Assembly (NCBI RefSeq): GCF_028453695.1
Contig: NC_135774.1
Location: forward strand, 20,894,001 to 20,958,000
From: Augochlora pura
Lineage: Eukaryota; Arthropoda; Insecta; Hymenoptera; Halictidae
DNA: 64,000 nt
Reading direction: 5' to 3'
Part shown: piece by piece, positions 1 to 12,900 of the stretch
How the letters are laid out: the number at the start of each line of letters is the position of its first letter
Numbering within the stretch: position 1 is the stretch's first letter
Program-made: the position numbers and the translations under genes
The notes under the pieces: model-generated
Databases searched by the model: none
Seen by the model: only the letters and a program-made list of their open reading frames with translations
What the model was told of the DNA's origin: nothing

Positions 1-1628
1 AGAGCAAATATCAAGAATTCGTATTAATTGATTGGTTACGATCCCGCCCGTATCGTAACCGCGCCGACAATCGTCGAACGTCTTCCGTTTACATTTAATT
101 AAAAATACGGTATTACATATTCCGTCGTCCGTCTCTTTTTTCTTTTCTCTTTTTTTTTTTAACTGTTACGTGACACAACAGTATTCACGGTTCTAGCACG
201 TAACGTTCGCTGAAACCATTACGTATTCGCAATGCAAAACACCGTTGGTACAATGAACAAAGATACCTCCGGCACTCTGCATTTGCTTGCCCGTCACGAG
301 GCTGAGGGAAAGCGATCTGCATTTTTCAATTTCCCATCGGTCGATACTCTCCCCGCTTCAAATAAATTCAGCGGAAAACGTGAAATATGCGCGCAACTCG
401 TAGCCCATTGCTCGCCGCGGAAACTTGAGTACAAATGGAGTTTGAAATTATCGGTGTTATGCATATAACCGACGGTGGCTTTCGCCTAAGCTCCGGGCCT
501 CATGCATATTCGTTACATAAAGTAATTAATTTAAAAATTGCACGCAGTCGCCGACGGCGGGCGGGCAAGCGAGCTAGCGAAAAACCGAACTCCGAGAAAC
601 GGAGAGACGCCTAGAGATGCGGAACGGTCCGGTTTTAAGGAATTATACATTCGCTGCTCGGGAACATTGTTTGTTTCGTGCGGGCGTCTGCTGCAATATC
701 CGCCGTGTAAAATTAATTTTTCAACAGACGTTCAGCGTCGAATGTTCCTTTGAACAGTGGAAATACGCGATTTAGGTTCACCGATTGCGTGGAAATACGA
801 TAATCTCTCCGAATAAATTATATATTACGTTTATCTATTTTGTCTCTGTTACGAACGAATGAAACGACTTTTGTATATCCAGAATTTTTTTAAAACTCTT
901 AGGTTTCATATAATAATTTATTCTAAAATTATTGCTTCAGTGAAAAGCATTTCATACATCAATGAAAATATTTCCTAAAATAATTCAGAATTGTACTAAT
1001 GAATGGACTGCGTCATTTATGCATTTTATGACAGAAGATAACGTCTTCCTAAAATTATTAAACATTTTTAATTGGTTTCTGTTTCTGTCGATCGACGTGG
1101 ACAAATTTGAATTTCGTTCGACCGGCCGCGGTTTATCGATTAAAATACGAATATGTTGACGCGCGCGCACACAGTGTTTAAATAGCCACGAAACGGGTTG
1201 GCCCTCCCGCTTGTTACGCACTCCACGACTTCTGATGAACGCTCGACATCCCCCATCATCCCTCGCGAACAAGAACTCTTTTTCCCCTTCGTTTATTTTT
1301 CTCCATTTACAGACAGCCGGCGTTGTCAAGTCAGAGCTGAAAGTTTCCACGGTGCCCCGACGGTATTAATATTCATGTTCCTCCCATTATTAGTCCCGCG
1401 GGTGATTCCAGTTCAATTTATTCTTACGCGTGTTTTAAAATCTGATTGAACTGACGGGGGAACAGGATCCTCCGGGCGAGGCTCCGCAGATTACACAATG
1501 GAGATTCGTATTTTTAATAAGACGGAACCGACCAGACGGATAAAGGGGCAGTATTTATCAAAGATTCGCGTTCATAACCGTCCCCTGGCTTGACGAGCAT
1601 TTAAACGTCGCTACAGTGTTCCTTTGGG
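1..1628. other. Non-coding DNA, no gene seen
   Basis: Mixed AT-rich and moderately GC-rich sequence. There is a pyrimidine tract at about 139-162. Short open frames occur on both strands but overlap each other, lack a recognisable domain and have no convincing splice context. No RNA gene was seen. Confidence 0.6.
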
Positions 1629-2019
1629 TTAACTCTTTGCCATTCTACGGCCAGACAGACACGGCATTGACTCAAATAAATTCATTGTTACTTGTAACAA
1701 TTCAGTCTCAACGTTACCGATTCCCATAACCTTGGCGAATAGATCGCGCATTTTTGTGCAAAACAGTAATTTTGTGATGCAATTGTACGAAACGGTTGTT
1801 GAAAAATTGACTTCTCTTTTCGATAGTTCAAATAAGAGAAAAACAATGCGATAACATACTTAAATTCTTCTGATTGGTTAATTTTTTAATTTATTGATAC
1901 ATCTGCCGATTTATTGTTTTAATTAACTTACAAAGTTACACATGGGAGCACGTTTGAATTATAGAACGTTATGGCAAATGCTGAAATAAAAGAAACTACT
2001 TTGGATCGCAAAGGGTTAA
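1629..2019. mobile_element. Possible TTAA-flanked miniature element
   Basis: TTAA at 1629-1632 is followed by CTCTTTGCC, and the right side ends GCAAAGGG before TTAA at 2016-2019. Roughly 10 of 14 terminal positions are complementary. The ends resemble the CCCTTTG ends of the better-supported elements at 37 kb and 44 kb. The inverted repeat is short and imperfect, so the pairing could be coincidental. No open frame inside resembles a transposase. Confidence 0.3.
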
Positions 2020-2882
2020 TAAACATGGAAGAACTTCAGATTCATAATTCCGCAGAGTCTTCGGAAGCGTAAATGAAACAGATATCCAGAAAATGAGCTT
2101 ATCGGAAGTAATTTGTCAAAGGTATTTTGCATTGATCGCTGTAAACGGGAAAAGAGCGGAAAAATTTCCAGGAATATTCCACGGTGGCACGCCAAGAGGG
2201 AGACTAATTAAACAAGCAATTAATCGTTACGAGAACGAGCGATCAATTCGCTCTTCCTCGCGCTCTAAAAAGAATCTGACAAATTCGTGTTTAATCGGTC
2301 TACCAATTAGCGATAGCACCAGGGGCCTCGTGATACAATTAACCGTGAAAGATGGCGGCGCGGCCGCGTCGGCGGTTATCGTCACGTGCCTAATAAAGAT
2401 GTCATAAGCCCGCGCCGCAGCCTGATTTTTCCCATTTGCTGGTAAAAAGCCGCGCGGCATTTTTCAATTTCTCCGGCGTGCGCGACAGCTGGCTTTAACC
2501 CTTCCCTCGAAACTGGCGATGGTCATCACCGGCCCCCGCCGGCAAAGTTTTTCCGCGCGCGGAACTTCCGTCTTACAGTTTCACCGAGGAAAACTTTCTT
2601 AATTCCGCGCGAGAAGTAGCGAGGTGAGAAGAAAAGCGGCGAACGCAAGAATAACGATATGGAAACCGTTCGAACGTTTCCCTGCCGAATGTACGAGCCG
2701 TGTTTGTACACTCGATCTTCCCCCGTGGTGACGGCTGTACACATTTTACGTGAACGCGCGCGCGCTGCCACTCAGAACTTCTCACAGTCATATATCGATC
2801 CGAGCGAAGCTCTCGCATTGTTCTGTGGAAAATTGATATGAGTTAAGGTAGCGTTACCGGTTAATTGGTGCATCAATACTTG
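2020..2882. other. Non-coding DNA with a GC-rich patch
   Basis: A moderately GC- and CpG-rich patch lies at about 2300-2650. Overlapping short frames on both strands there look like the usual by-product of GC-rich sequence. No gene can be supported. Confidence 0.55.
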
Positions 2883-3498
2883 TTAACCCCTTGCACTACA
2901 ATAACGTGTCAGACTCGTGGTGAAGATTTTATGCAAGCTCTACTAAGTATGAATATTATTAATTTCTTCTACATCGAAGTCAAAATAAATTCTTATGTTG
3001 TCAAAGTATAGAAACGAAGGCAGTTAAAGACAATACAGGAAACAAATATTGTCTGGTCATATTAGGAAAATTATTGGGTACTGTTATGCATCATCCCAAG
3101 TATTACAGATGTTACTAGGATTTAATCACCAAAACTATTAGTCATACTTCACTCCGTTTCGACCTAGGTGGTAACGACAAAACGAGCCGGGTCAGCTTCG
3201 TGGGGAAAACATAAACATAAGGAATATCGATCGTTTCTGGCCTGAGAATGTTTATCCGCGAGCCTTGAGATCTTTCTAGAACATATGTAGAGAGTGTCAC
3301 GTATACATCGTGTTGTTAAGCTTAAAATGAAGTTCTTTGTAAATCTTCGTTTGTGGCGTATTCCTTTTCGACAACTCCAATCGACCAGCGGAGAAGACTG
3401 TGAATCTCGAGAGATCCCATTCCTTCACCTCACGGCATAACAGTACGAATAAGTGCTTATCGCCACAGTATGAAAGGAGCGGTAGTGCAAGGGGTTCA
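2883..3498. mobile_element. TTAA-flanked non-autonomous element, copy A (piggyBac-like termini)
   Basis: The left end is TTAA (2883-2886) plus CCCCTTGCACTAC. The right end is the reverse complement of the same 13 bases, followed by TTCA (3495-3498), a decayed TTAA. The 40 bases inside the left end match the inner right end of the element at 9097-9349 and the left end of the one at 44010-44499, so these are three members of one family. TTAA target duplication is the signature of piggyBac-type transposition. No transposase remains, so this is a MITE or deletion derivative. Confidence 0.7.
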
Positions 3499-6400
3499 CA
3501 CCGTGATCGCCGTGTCAATCATATGTGATATTATTTTCTTAGATTTGAAAATTGATGTCCACGCAGACCTATGCGTTTATAACACTAGATTTTGAAAATG
3601 GAAGGAAAGGTAGGAATTAACAAGATTAATAGCATTTTTATCTAATTTTTACAATGAATAATCTCTTAGTTCACAAAACCAATTTCTCTTTCATTCTAAT
3701 TTTTGTAATATGACGTATCCGGTTGACAATTTATGAAATTTTTTAGCGTAACAGTCGAAGTATTGATTAAAGTTTCACCTAAAGGAAAATCCGACATTTA
3801 ATTATTTAATGAAAGTCGCTGTTTCAGATTTAATTTTTGGCGACGCAACGTCTTTCCTTTTCGAGGAAAGTCCTAATGAGGTTGCCCTCATGGAAATCTA
3901 ATTAGTACACTACGAATACGTTTACATATTCATATTGTATTTAATATTGCAAATGTATATATGTATAATTTTGGTACACCCTGTATATATATTCTATTCT
4001 CTAATTATCTCATTCCCATTCCCTCTCATTAAAGGATGAAGTCTGAATCATATATACAATACATATTGTATTCTGTATATTATGTTCTTTCATATTACAT
4101 TACATAGTACTATCTCACATTGCCTGTATTACATTACCATAGCTACCTTATATTATATTGTCTATGGTGGATTCTCATTATACCTATCCATCTTCTTTTT
4201 TTGATCCACTCGATCTATTATTTAATACGCTTGCTATTTGTCTGCTGTTCGCACAACATCTACATATATTTTCCATTCCATATTTGAATTTTCACTTTCA
4301 TATTTCTGCTCTTTATTTTTCTTTCCAACCTATTATTCTATTTTTCTATTGTTCTCTTCATCGCTACTACTATTTCATTATCCAGAAACCATTGTGCTCT
4401 TTTGCATCGTAAGCAATTAAATCTAAGCAATTGTTGCTTTTATAATTATAATTTAAATATTAACGAAATGGTGAAGCTGCACGAGATGTGCGAATTCAAA
4501 AACAAAGAGAAAAAGTTTAATGCTTTTTCAAAGAAAGGTTGAACGAGCCTGCGCTATTGAAAAAGTCCCCAATAAACCTTCGAAACAGAAGGGATTGTAT
4601 ACCGTACTATTTTTTGGTTTATTTTATTTTGCACACCACAATATCGTTCGCAGTGAATCCGAACTTTTGAATGGTGGTGGTGGTGTGTGTACGTGTATTC
4701 CGATACACAGGTGTAATGCACGGCGAATATACAGAGGAGTGGCGATGATGGAAACGGTACGATCCACCGGATATACATATGCAATCAGGTGCGCGGTTAT
4801 ACACACGCTGAAATCGGAACATGATTTACACCGGATCGAAGATGCTCAACTTTTCCATCTTAATCCGCGACAGGAGCTACGGTTGCTAAGCTTTTCACGT
4901 TCTACATTCAAATAGCAGGTTTAACAACCTGTATTGGATTACGAGTGTCCGCGAATCGTGTAGAAACCCAACTGGATTACGTATGTGATCTGTCTAAAAT
5001 TTATATGTTATTTTAAAACTAATTTCTCTGTGAAGGACATGTGCTATCGCGTTGCCGTTAAATCAATCCAATAACGTTGCAAAGTTAATTGTACCATACT
5101 ACATTTTAAAATATCTAGAAACGATTACAAATAATTCTGAATCTATTGTAAGAAGCAGTGGATAAATAAGAATGTATTGCTCCTGTTAATAATTTTTATC
5201 AATCGAAAACAAAAGAATAATGTTCTTAGAGAAGTAGATTATACGATGCAGAAATTGAATAAAAATTTATTTCTTTTTTTAGTAACTTTAGTACATCGTA
5301 GGTAGAGAATAGTATTGTTATATTATTGCTAAATTATATTATGTTATTATTAATATTTTTATATCAATGTAAGTAAAATAATTATGGAATTCATTATGGG
5401 ATTTATTGAGTTTTCCCTTTTATCTATCAACTATGACGTTAATACGTATAAACCGCAGTCTACTGATTACGGCTTATGTATAGCAATACTGGACACGTGC
5501 AATAAATATCTCATAAAATCATGCTATACGTTCAGTGAAATAAAACATAATAAAATTATGCTTCTTAACTGTGCTTTTATTAACATTTGTTCCACATGAT
5601 TGTGCATGTCTCATGTTTCATCTGGTATTGCAAGAAATTTAATAGTCATAGTATGTTGCCAATAGGTAGACAACGTTTTAACAACAGTATATAGTCGAAG
5701 CAACAATTACTTATGCTTTCTAATCTCGCAAATTATTGTTTTATAGAATACAATAGAAATAAACCATTTTCTATTGGACTTGGGATGATCTAAATGACCT
5801 CCAACTTTATCGAATTTATCTCCCTCGTTTTATATAATTTATTTATATTTAGGAGAAGCTTTATTATAAATGTTCATAAAGGTAAAAGGCCTGCGCAAAT
5901 CTTTCGAGGAGAAAAGTAGAATCGCTGCGAACGGTGTCCGACTAACAAATAATATTTGGGCGGAGCATCCGTCACTTAGATAAGAGAGCGCCGCTCACCG
6001 TTGAAGTTCTCGGTGACGCCAAGATAATGGAAAAGTGCCATAATTCTTTTTTATTTGCTGCCTGAGGAATGTGGCAAAAAAGAGAACCGGCGGAATAAAA
6101 ACTTTCGTCAACCCCTCGCCGGAATTCAACGCTGTATCAAATCTACGATTCGCCTGTGTGTAAACAGGCATAAAAATCGAGATAACAGGTGACGCTTTAT
6201 CAGCTGCATGTAACCGGTAAAACACCGGAACAAATTAAAAGTTGCGCGAATGTAAAAATCGACGACGAATGGTACTAAAAATTCCAGTATATTATTTTGC
6301 AATACCATTACATTATTCTCGACATATTAAATTTATTAACAGGGAAAATGCATTTTTTATTTCCTCCCCGTTTATTCCAATTAAGGTAGAAAATGTTTAT

Positions 6401-7490
6401 TTTGCACAAGGTTTAGCTGTCAATATTTCTCGAATTAAAAAATTACTTATGCATCATTTTATTAATTGAAAAATAAAATATACAAAATTTATATGAAATA
6501 TATATAAAAATATATAAATTCATGGAAATAATTCTAAAATACAGCCAACTTCCGGTTCTAAAAATCTTTGACAGAAGGAATTAATTCCAGTCTATTAAAG
6601 TAATTTAAGACCTTTCGATTCCAAAGGATGATTAGATTGCGATTAGATTTATAGCAAAGATGGACCGGTAAAACTTAAAATAGGGACCAGATTAAATGGA
6701 ATTAAGAATATTGATGTAATCATTCCAATTTATCTGCGTTATTTAAGGAAGAAAGAATATTACACTTAGTCTTGCAATCGATCGACAGCCTAAAATCCGG
6801 CGAACAATGAAGAAATTTGAAAGTAGCGCGGTCAGCCGACGAATTGGCCGTCGGCTGAATTATCGCGTAGGATGTTGCATTACCGTTATACACGCGCCGT
6901 CGTATAAAAAGCTTTTCCTTTGAGTCTCACGCATTACAATCCCCGGACGTAATTGGCAATCTATCAGTGACACGTTCCGCCACAGAGAGGAATCGATCAA
7001 TCGTATAATACATATGCGATCAGGCTGCCATGTCGGCTTGTATGTTATAATGGCATTCGAATACACGATTTCTCGGTGGTTCAAAGGAATTCTTCCCGTT
7101 TTAATTTAATCTGCATTTAAGTGTCGGCCGAGATATACGGGAAGGGTCACGGAGAAATCATCAATCGGAACGAATATACCCGATTGCACGGTCACGCTCC
7201 GGGCCCCTTTCGCAATGACACGCGATCGAAGGGCGTGTACCGCAATTTTTCTTCTAATCGGCAATCTTGGCTCGCGGGAACGGTCACTCCGGCTTCGTTA
7301 GCCCCGATAACCGGACTCCTATTATGCAATGGAACGGCTGTTTAATTATTTCGCGGATCGTATATTCTCCTGCCGGCCGCCGCGGCTCCGTATTATTGGC
7401 AATTAAGAGGACCCTAAGATGGGCCGAAATCTCCTCATTACGGATAAGTTAATGAGAACTATCGTTGGTAATGACTTACTGTTCGATTAA
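3499..7490. other. AT-rich non-coding DNA
   Basis: Mostly AT-rich sequence with no gene. The + strand is strongly T-rich and pyrimidine-skewed at about 4150-4410. A short (GGT) run lies near 4672-4684. A frame at 4520-4915 is open but has no domain and overlaps several equally open minus-strand frames. A moderately GC-rich patch lies at about 7120-7420 without a credible coding frame. Confidence 0.55.
3961..3985 (-). repeat. Solo TACAGGGTG-type transposon end
   Basis: The segment ends CACCCTGTA, the reverse complement of the TACAGGGTG terminus of the complete element at 44882-45390. The preceding bases (ATGTATAATTTTG then TACACCCTGTA) recur almost unchanged at 21451-21475, so both are relics of one family. 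No matching left end was found nearby. Confidence 0.45.
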
Positions 7491-7530
7491 TACAGGGTGA
7501 CCCGTTTAAATCGATCCGGTCCATTATCTT
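7491..7530 (+). repeat. Solo TACAGGGTG-type transposon end
   Basis: TACAGGGTGACCC starts exactly at a TA. It shares the first nine bases of the inverted repeats of the element at 44882-45390. No partner end was identified, so it is a relic or a chance match. Confidence 0.35.
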
Positions 7531-7786
7531 GCAACATCTGCGTCTTTTGCGATACAATGCTTGGGTTCGATACAAAAATAGAATTTAAACTTCGCTTATT
7601 ACGATTTGAATATCTGGCTATTATTGTTGTTTGAATATCAAAATGTTCGCAATATCCTTTCGGTTCACAATTTATTTACTGTTCAAGCACTCGAACAGCA
7701 AAGTACAAGATTTCGATAATTGAAAATTCGAACAATATAACAGTTCTATTTCTTGCACGATGCTTTTCTACACTATCCTCTAGATT

Positions 7787-7827
7787 GTGAATCTTTATGG
7801 AAAATAAAAATTGTCCACGTTAAATGG
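7787..7827 (-). repeat. Dispersed 40-bp repeat, minus orientation
   Basis: The reverse complement reads GTGGACAATTTTTATTTT followed by a block like CAAAGATCCAC. It aligns closely with 12577-12620 and 14600-14643, and more weakly with about 6395-6425. It is probably one terminus of an old unidentified element. Confidence 0.45.
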
Positions 7828-8729
7828 AAGAAGTATAAATTAGATAAAAATGTCTCTCCTCTTCTAAGAGTCGTAATAAATTGAGAATAACGTAACAGTA
7901 TCCATAAATTCTCTTAACTTCTTTACAGTTTTGTATTTAACCCGTTCATTTCTGTCGCGAATGTCTAAAATCCGCTGTCTATAATAACGTAACCGAAACT
8001 GGAACAATTTCAAGAAAATGAAAAACAAGTTCAACAATTATAGCCCAGACTTCTCGTAAATATCTCCAAGATAGAGCAACGCCGAATTCGGAAAGTTAAA
8101 CAAATTTCGAAACTCGTGTTCCTGAAAACTGAAGTTCGCAAACTCCAATCTCTATTTTCGACCGACTACCAATAAAACCGATCGTTACGCGACTACAGAA
8201 CACAGTGCAGGAACTAAAATAAAAAGTGTGCATCCGAGGATAAAGTTTCTATCAGCAGGATGCGACATAATGAGTCAAATTAGTTTCCTAATGCTGAGAT
8301 AATAAATCGTATCACCGGCAAATTGAATCTGACTCAATTTCCCCATCCATCCGACTATCTAATATTCCGTCGTCCGACAGTTGACGTCTGGTTTCATTGA
8401 CTTCCGGACGAGACTGTAGATTTAAAAATAGATTCGTTGGAAACAACCGAACGGTTGCGCGGATTCAATGCTACCCGGTATTAGGGAATAGACAGATTTT
8501 TTCTGGAGCGCACGTGATCTGTCTGGAAAGTATTCTTCTTTGCGGCGTATCTGACGAATGGGTTATTCTTCGTCAATAGTAAGTATACGTTTGTTTTAAC
8601 AAACGTTTGTTTTAAATTTATTCAATGCGTGTGGAATAGAATCTCGTGACTCATATAACGGTTGCACCTTCAACAATTTTTTCTGATATTTATCAAAATA
8701 ATTTTGGAACGAGTTATAACAATTTCAAT

Positions 8730-8766
8730 GGCGCCGCAGAGTCGCCGCTCGAGTGAAAAGGGTTAA
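8730..8766 (+). repeat. Right end of a TTAA element of the 37-kb family
   Basis: GGCGCC, GCAGAG, CGCCGCTCGAGTG and AAAAGGGTTAA, in that order, match the right end of the element at 37175-37719 (37683-37719) at most positions, including the terminal AAGGGTTAA. The left end is missing or too decayed to assign. Confidence 0.55.
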
Positions 8767-9096
8767 TATGCTGTCTTTGCGATTCCTTCAGCGATCCTCC
8801 TACCAATTTTCTTTACCAATTTTCATGAAGATTCTTTAGATGATTTTAGCTTCATTGTCAATACTCATGTTTTACGAAGATATTCAATTATTGAATTGAA
8901 AAAAAAAACTGTAAGCGACACGTAACTTTCGCTAGGATTTTTCATGCTCTTCCGACGGTCTGTCAAGTTAATCGCTGCTAAATCGACTATACATTAAAAT
9001 ATAAAAAATTAAAAAAACTATTTCGCATCGCTAAAAGAGCAGTTACGTTAACTTGTTCGAGAGGTATGCTGTACTTTTGATTTCGTAGAATCATTG

Positions 9097-9349
9097 TTAA
9101 CCCCTTGCCGTATCATTTTCTTCATAGTTACAATGGTAAACGCCTTTTCGATTATAATTATTTCTCAGGAAAAAGAGGAAATTTATATTTATTGTATGTC
9201 TACGTTTACTAGAACGGTAAAATATTAATCACAAGGAGACAGAATTTTATTTCGACTTAAAAGGACGGAATAACAATTATATATTTAACAGGATATTAAT
9301 AGAAATCTCCATCACGGGTCTGACTCGTTAAAGTACGCCAAGGGGTTAA
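9097..9349. mobile_element. TTAA-flanked non-autonomous element, copy B
   Basis: Intact TTAA duplications sit at 9097-9100 and 9346-9349. The terminal inverted repeats are CCCCTTGCCGTAT and CCCCTTGGCGTAC (about 12 of 14 positions). At 253 bp it is the shortest and cleanest member of the family that includes 2883-3498 and 44010-44499. Its left end matches the right end of the 44-kb copy for about 30 bases (CATTTTCTTCA then AGTTAC), so the two copies are in opposite orientation. There is no coding capacity. Confidence 0.75.
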
Positions 9350-9479
9350 CGACAGCACTCTTATATACCACGAGCTTCGGAGAAAATACAATAAAATCTC
9401 TGAATTCGAGATCATCCGTTCATCAATGGCAAGGGTTGAATTTCGTGTTAATAGGACAAGGTGCAAAGACATGTCGGAA

Positions 9480-9990
9480 AGAAGGATACTTTCACAGATT
9501 TCGTATATCCGGCGGGCCCGGAGGCCGAGGGGTTGTTTAAGGTAAATAGACGAGCGAGTTGGCATACATAGCGAAGGAAACAACGTTCCAGGTGTTTTCG
9601 TCGTTTCGAGTGTACTTTGTAGTGACGGTCCGAGTGCTCCTCCACTCCAGGCTCGTTACTTCGCGATGCAACTGTTGGCCGCACGCGAGGGAACGGGACC
9701 GAGGAGGAGGACCCCCCCGACACACCTTCGACTCCCGGCGACACCACGGGAAGACGGAGGCGTCGCGACGCGTCCCCGCCCGGGTGTGTTCGTCAAGTGG
9801 ACGACGGTGTTCGTGCCCCGGCGCGGCGGTGCGGTCGACGCCTCTCTAACGTTTAAACTAAGGAAAACCGACGCAGAAACGGCGCGGCGGAGCGCGTCTG
9901 GAAATGAGCAGGAACACGGGGCCGCGGGAAAATTTCCCGGAAATCAAGGTAGAAAAGAACGGTACACGTTACCAAGTTTCTAAACAGTTA
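9480..9990. other. GC- and CpG-rich island, possible promoter or first exon
   Basis: A sharply bounded GC-rich, CpG-rich block in AT-rich surroundings. Several frames are open simultaneously on both strands, as expected from composition. Such islands in insect genomes often mark promoters and 5' exons, but no TATA box or initiator could be assigned with confidence. Confidence 0.4.
9904..9948 (+). CDS. Weak candidate first coding exon
   Basis: An ATG at 9904 opens 15 codons (MSRNTGPRENFPEIK) that end precisely at AAG followed by GTAGAA, a plausible 5' splice donor in phase 0. Without splicing the frame runs only to a TAA at 9997-9999. The peptide is balanced in composition, unlike the arginine-rich frames around it. 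I do not recognise the protein, and no downstream exon could be linked, so this is no more than a lead for transcript data. Confidence 0.15.
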
Positions 9991-12900
9991 AATAATTAAG
10001 AGGCTCCGCGCCGCTACGCGAGCGTTCTTAAGTGTTACTTTGCATATCGTTTCATTTCCTCCTCGGATTAAATGGAACCGATACTCTCCCCGCTTTTGGG
10101 GCTGAAAAATTACAAACGTAGCTACGCGGTGCTGCTCGTTTGGTTGCAGGTCATTTGCGAGCAAATTGGCAGAAGAAAGTTTTGTGGATATAGGAAAAGA
10201 CATCGTAAAAATATTTCAACAGTAAATGCATTGACTGAACTGTAGCGTGCAAGTTTTATGTATTCATCAGATGGAACATTGTGAAAACAAATTCTATGAT
10301 TCAACAAAATTATGCAACAGAATTGTTTATATCTGTATATTGAACTATTTAAGAATGTATCGAAAATTTATTTAAATTTAAAAAAAAGAATACTTGGTGA
10401 CAATAATAAAATAATTGAAGAAAAATGGTTTGAAAATAGTGTCAATGGTCCTATATATTTTGTAAAATACATATATTCAATAAAATATTCATATATGCAA
10501 ACATTCATATAATGGATTACATGTAATATAAAATCGTCGCCTGTTACGTTACAAAGACGTCTTTCAAGTTATAAAATGTGGTCAACTATCTTCTTTTATA
10601 TTAGATCATGTAACATGAAATATCGGTTTTCTCATCCCTTGCAAATTCCAAAAAATTTTTTCGCGACTATATCGAAGAAAGAATTTTGTATCAAAACTCT
10701 GAAAGCAACAAGTTTTCAAAAGTGCGTTCCACCAAATCGCGCATACTTTGATCAATAAAATATTTTTTCAAATAAATTTTTTCTTTTTCTCTAAATAATC
10801 CGTCACGACCTAACATTTCTGTTAAGAAAACAAAAAGAATGAAAGATTTTATCGTATCTGTATTTTTCAGGTTATTTATACCAAAATTATCAGAAGAGAC
10901 TCATCTCTTTGTATATCTAGGAATGGAAGTGAGATAACTCTTTACTAAATAACTGCAATTGCATCAAGCGACTAACTTAAAGTTAGTGTATACAATAGAA
11001 GCGCAATTGTTAGAGATAAAGCAACAAGAAATTTGCAATTTTTAGAAGGCTCCGCCGTAAATTCGCTCGAAGAGACATAATGTTCCATTTCTGAAAATCG
11101 AACCAGCAGACGCGTTACGGGCGCAAACGGGTTAACAGCAAAGGCACCGGTGCTGGCGAACCTGTAGGAGGTCGAGCGAAAACTGACGGTTCCAACACTT
11201 CCTCTGATAGTCGTTGCTGGACGACGCCAGACGCAGCTTAGCTACTTGTTAGCACCCAACTTGTCCAATGACGCTTGTACAACGAACCGAGCGTAGAGGT
11301 TTGCAAATCCGAGTTCGGTTCGACACCTATAACGAGCGATCTCTTCGTCGCGCAGTTGGACATCCGCCCAATTCTACTGGCAACATTATTTTTCTCACTT
11401 AACACGTCTAACATCTATCTGCTAACTCATCTATAGTGTTTTAACTTAGAAAAAAGTAATTACAAACGAATAAAAATAATTATAAATGGATAAAAATGAA
11501 TGAAACATTCAAAGTATCATTTTTATTAATTAATTGATTCAAAACGAGACTATCTATTTGTTTATGGTGTTTTAACATAGAGGGATAATTTTAAAGATTG
11601 AAAGAAAAATACCGTTATTGTTTGCATTTTGTGATGGTCGTATGACTATGAATAAACTTGTAAAAAAGCTGAAAATAATAGAAAACTACTTAGAGGTCAT
11701 GATAAGCTATATGAAACTATTAAAAAGTATTAAAATGTACTAAAATCTATTAAAAACCACTAAAATCTATTGCCAAGTATTAAAAGCTATTGGAAACATT
11801 GAATGGAGTCGAAAAAAATTAAAAACTATTTCTAAACAGGTAAACGATGAAAATTGAAAATTGTGAAAACTACGTGTAAATAAAGATAATAATACTGATA
11901 TATTATTGTTCACACATCTCAATAGCTCAGGCAATCAAAATTGTTCATCCTACGCCCGAATTAAAACCTTATATTTTAGCGATCTTTTTCATGCTAATAT
12001 TCTGCTGTGCGCTGGTTCCGAATTAGAAAATGGCGGGCGAATTCAAGCTGACAGACGAAACCGATTTGAGATGTATTCCCCGGTTGCAGCACGTCGCCGC
12101 GCGATCGATTTTATCAGAACTAATTGACCGGGATTGTGTGAAATCCAGTTGATGGATTCGGATGATCGATATCAGTTAAGGGATGCCTACGGAGAAAAAT
12201 TCCTTGGGGACAGAGGAATCTCGAGCATTCTTCTTGTGCAACCCTTGCGCGGCTATTTGGGTAAATGATCGTGGAATGAATTCTAATATCTCTGCGACTC
12301 GTAGAAAATGTCCAAATCGTTTTTCAATTCTTCACGCGTCCGAGTAAATCTTAATTGTTTAAAGGAGAATTTAAATTTATTTCTATTTTTTCTCATTTTA
12401 TACAGGTGTCGATGGTATATTTTCAAAAACGTCAACATTAATAAGTGATTAATAAATAGATTGCGAATTTTATGCATTTATCACAAAAATGAATAGATAA
12501 AATGCAAAACTGTAAATTAAAAGAATTTAATTTAATTGTCATTTAAAAGAGTAAATACATTTATGTTTCTCGCGACTAACATGGACAATTTTTATTTTGC
12601 ACAAAGATCCACGGTTTAATAAGAAATGAGATAAAAATGTTTCTTTTAGAATTCGATTCGCACAGACAATTATATTATAAAATAGTGCGGTTTAAGTAGC
12701 GTGGTAGCAGAACTGAATAAATCGAAGCGTATATATGATATTACATAATGACGTTTCTGCTTTAGCAGACAGTTTGAATTTACGTATTCATCGCTGGAGT
12801 TAATGGCTTCGATACTAAGACCAGAGCAATTCGAGTACATTATAATTGCGGGGATTTTGGTCAGTAATCCGTGAGATGACAGGACCATTTCAACTCTATA

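Larger units (their letters stand above)
7528..9096. other. AT-rich non-coding DNA with TE relics
   Basis: No gene seen. It contains a 16-bp tandem duplication at about 8588-8619 (unit begins ACGTTTGTTTTAA) and the transposon end described separately at 8730-8766. TTAACCCGTTCA at 7937-7948 might be the left end belonging to that right end, but the match is weak. Confidence 0.5.
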
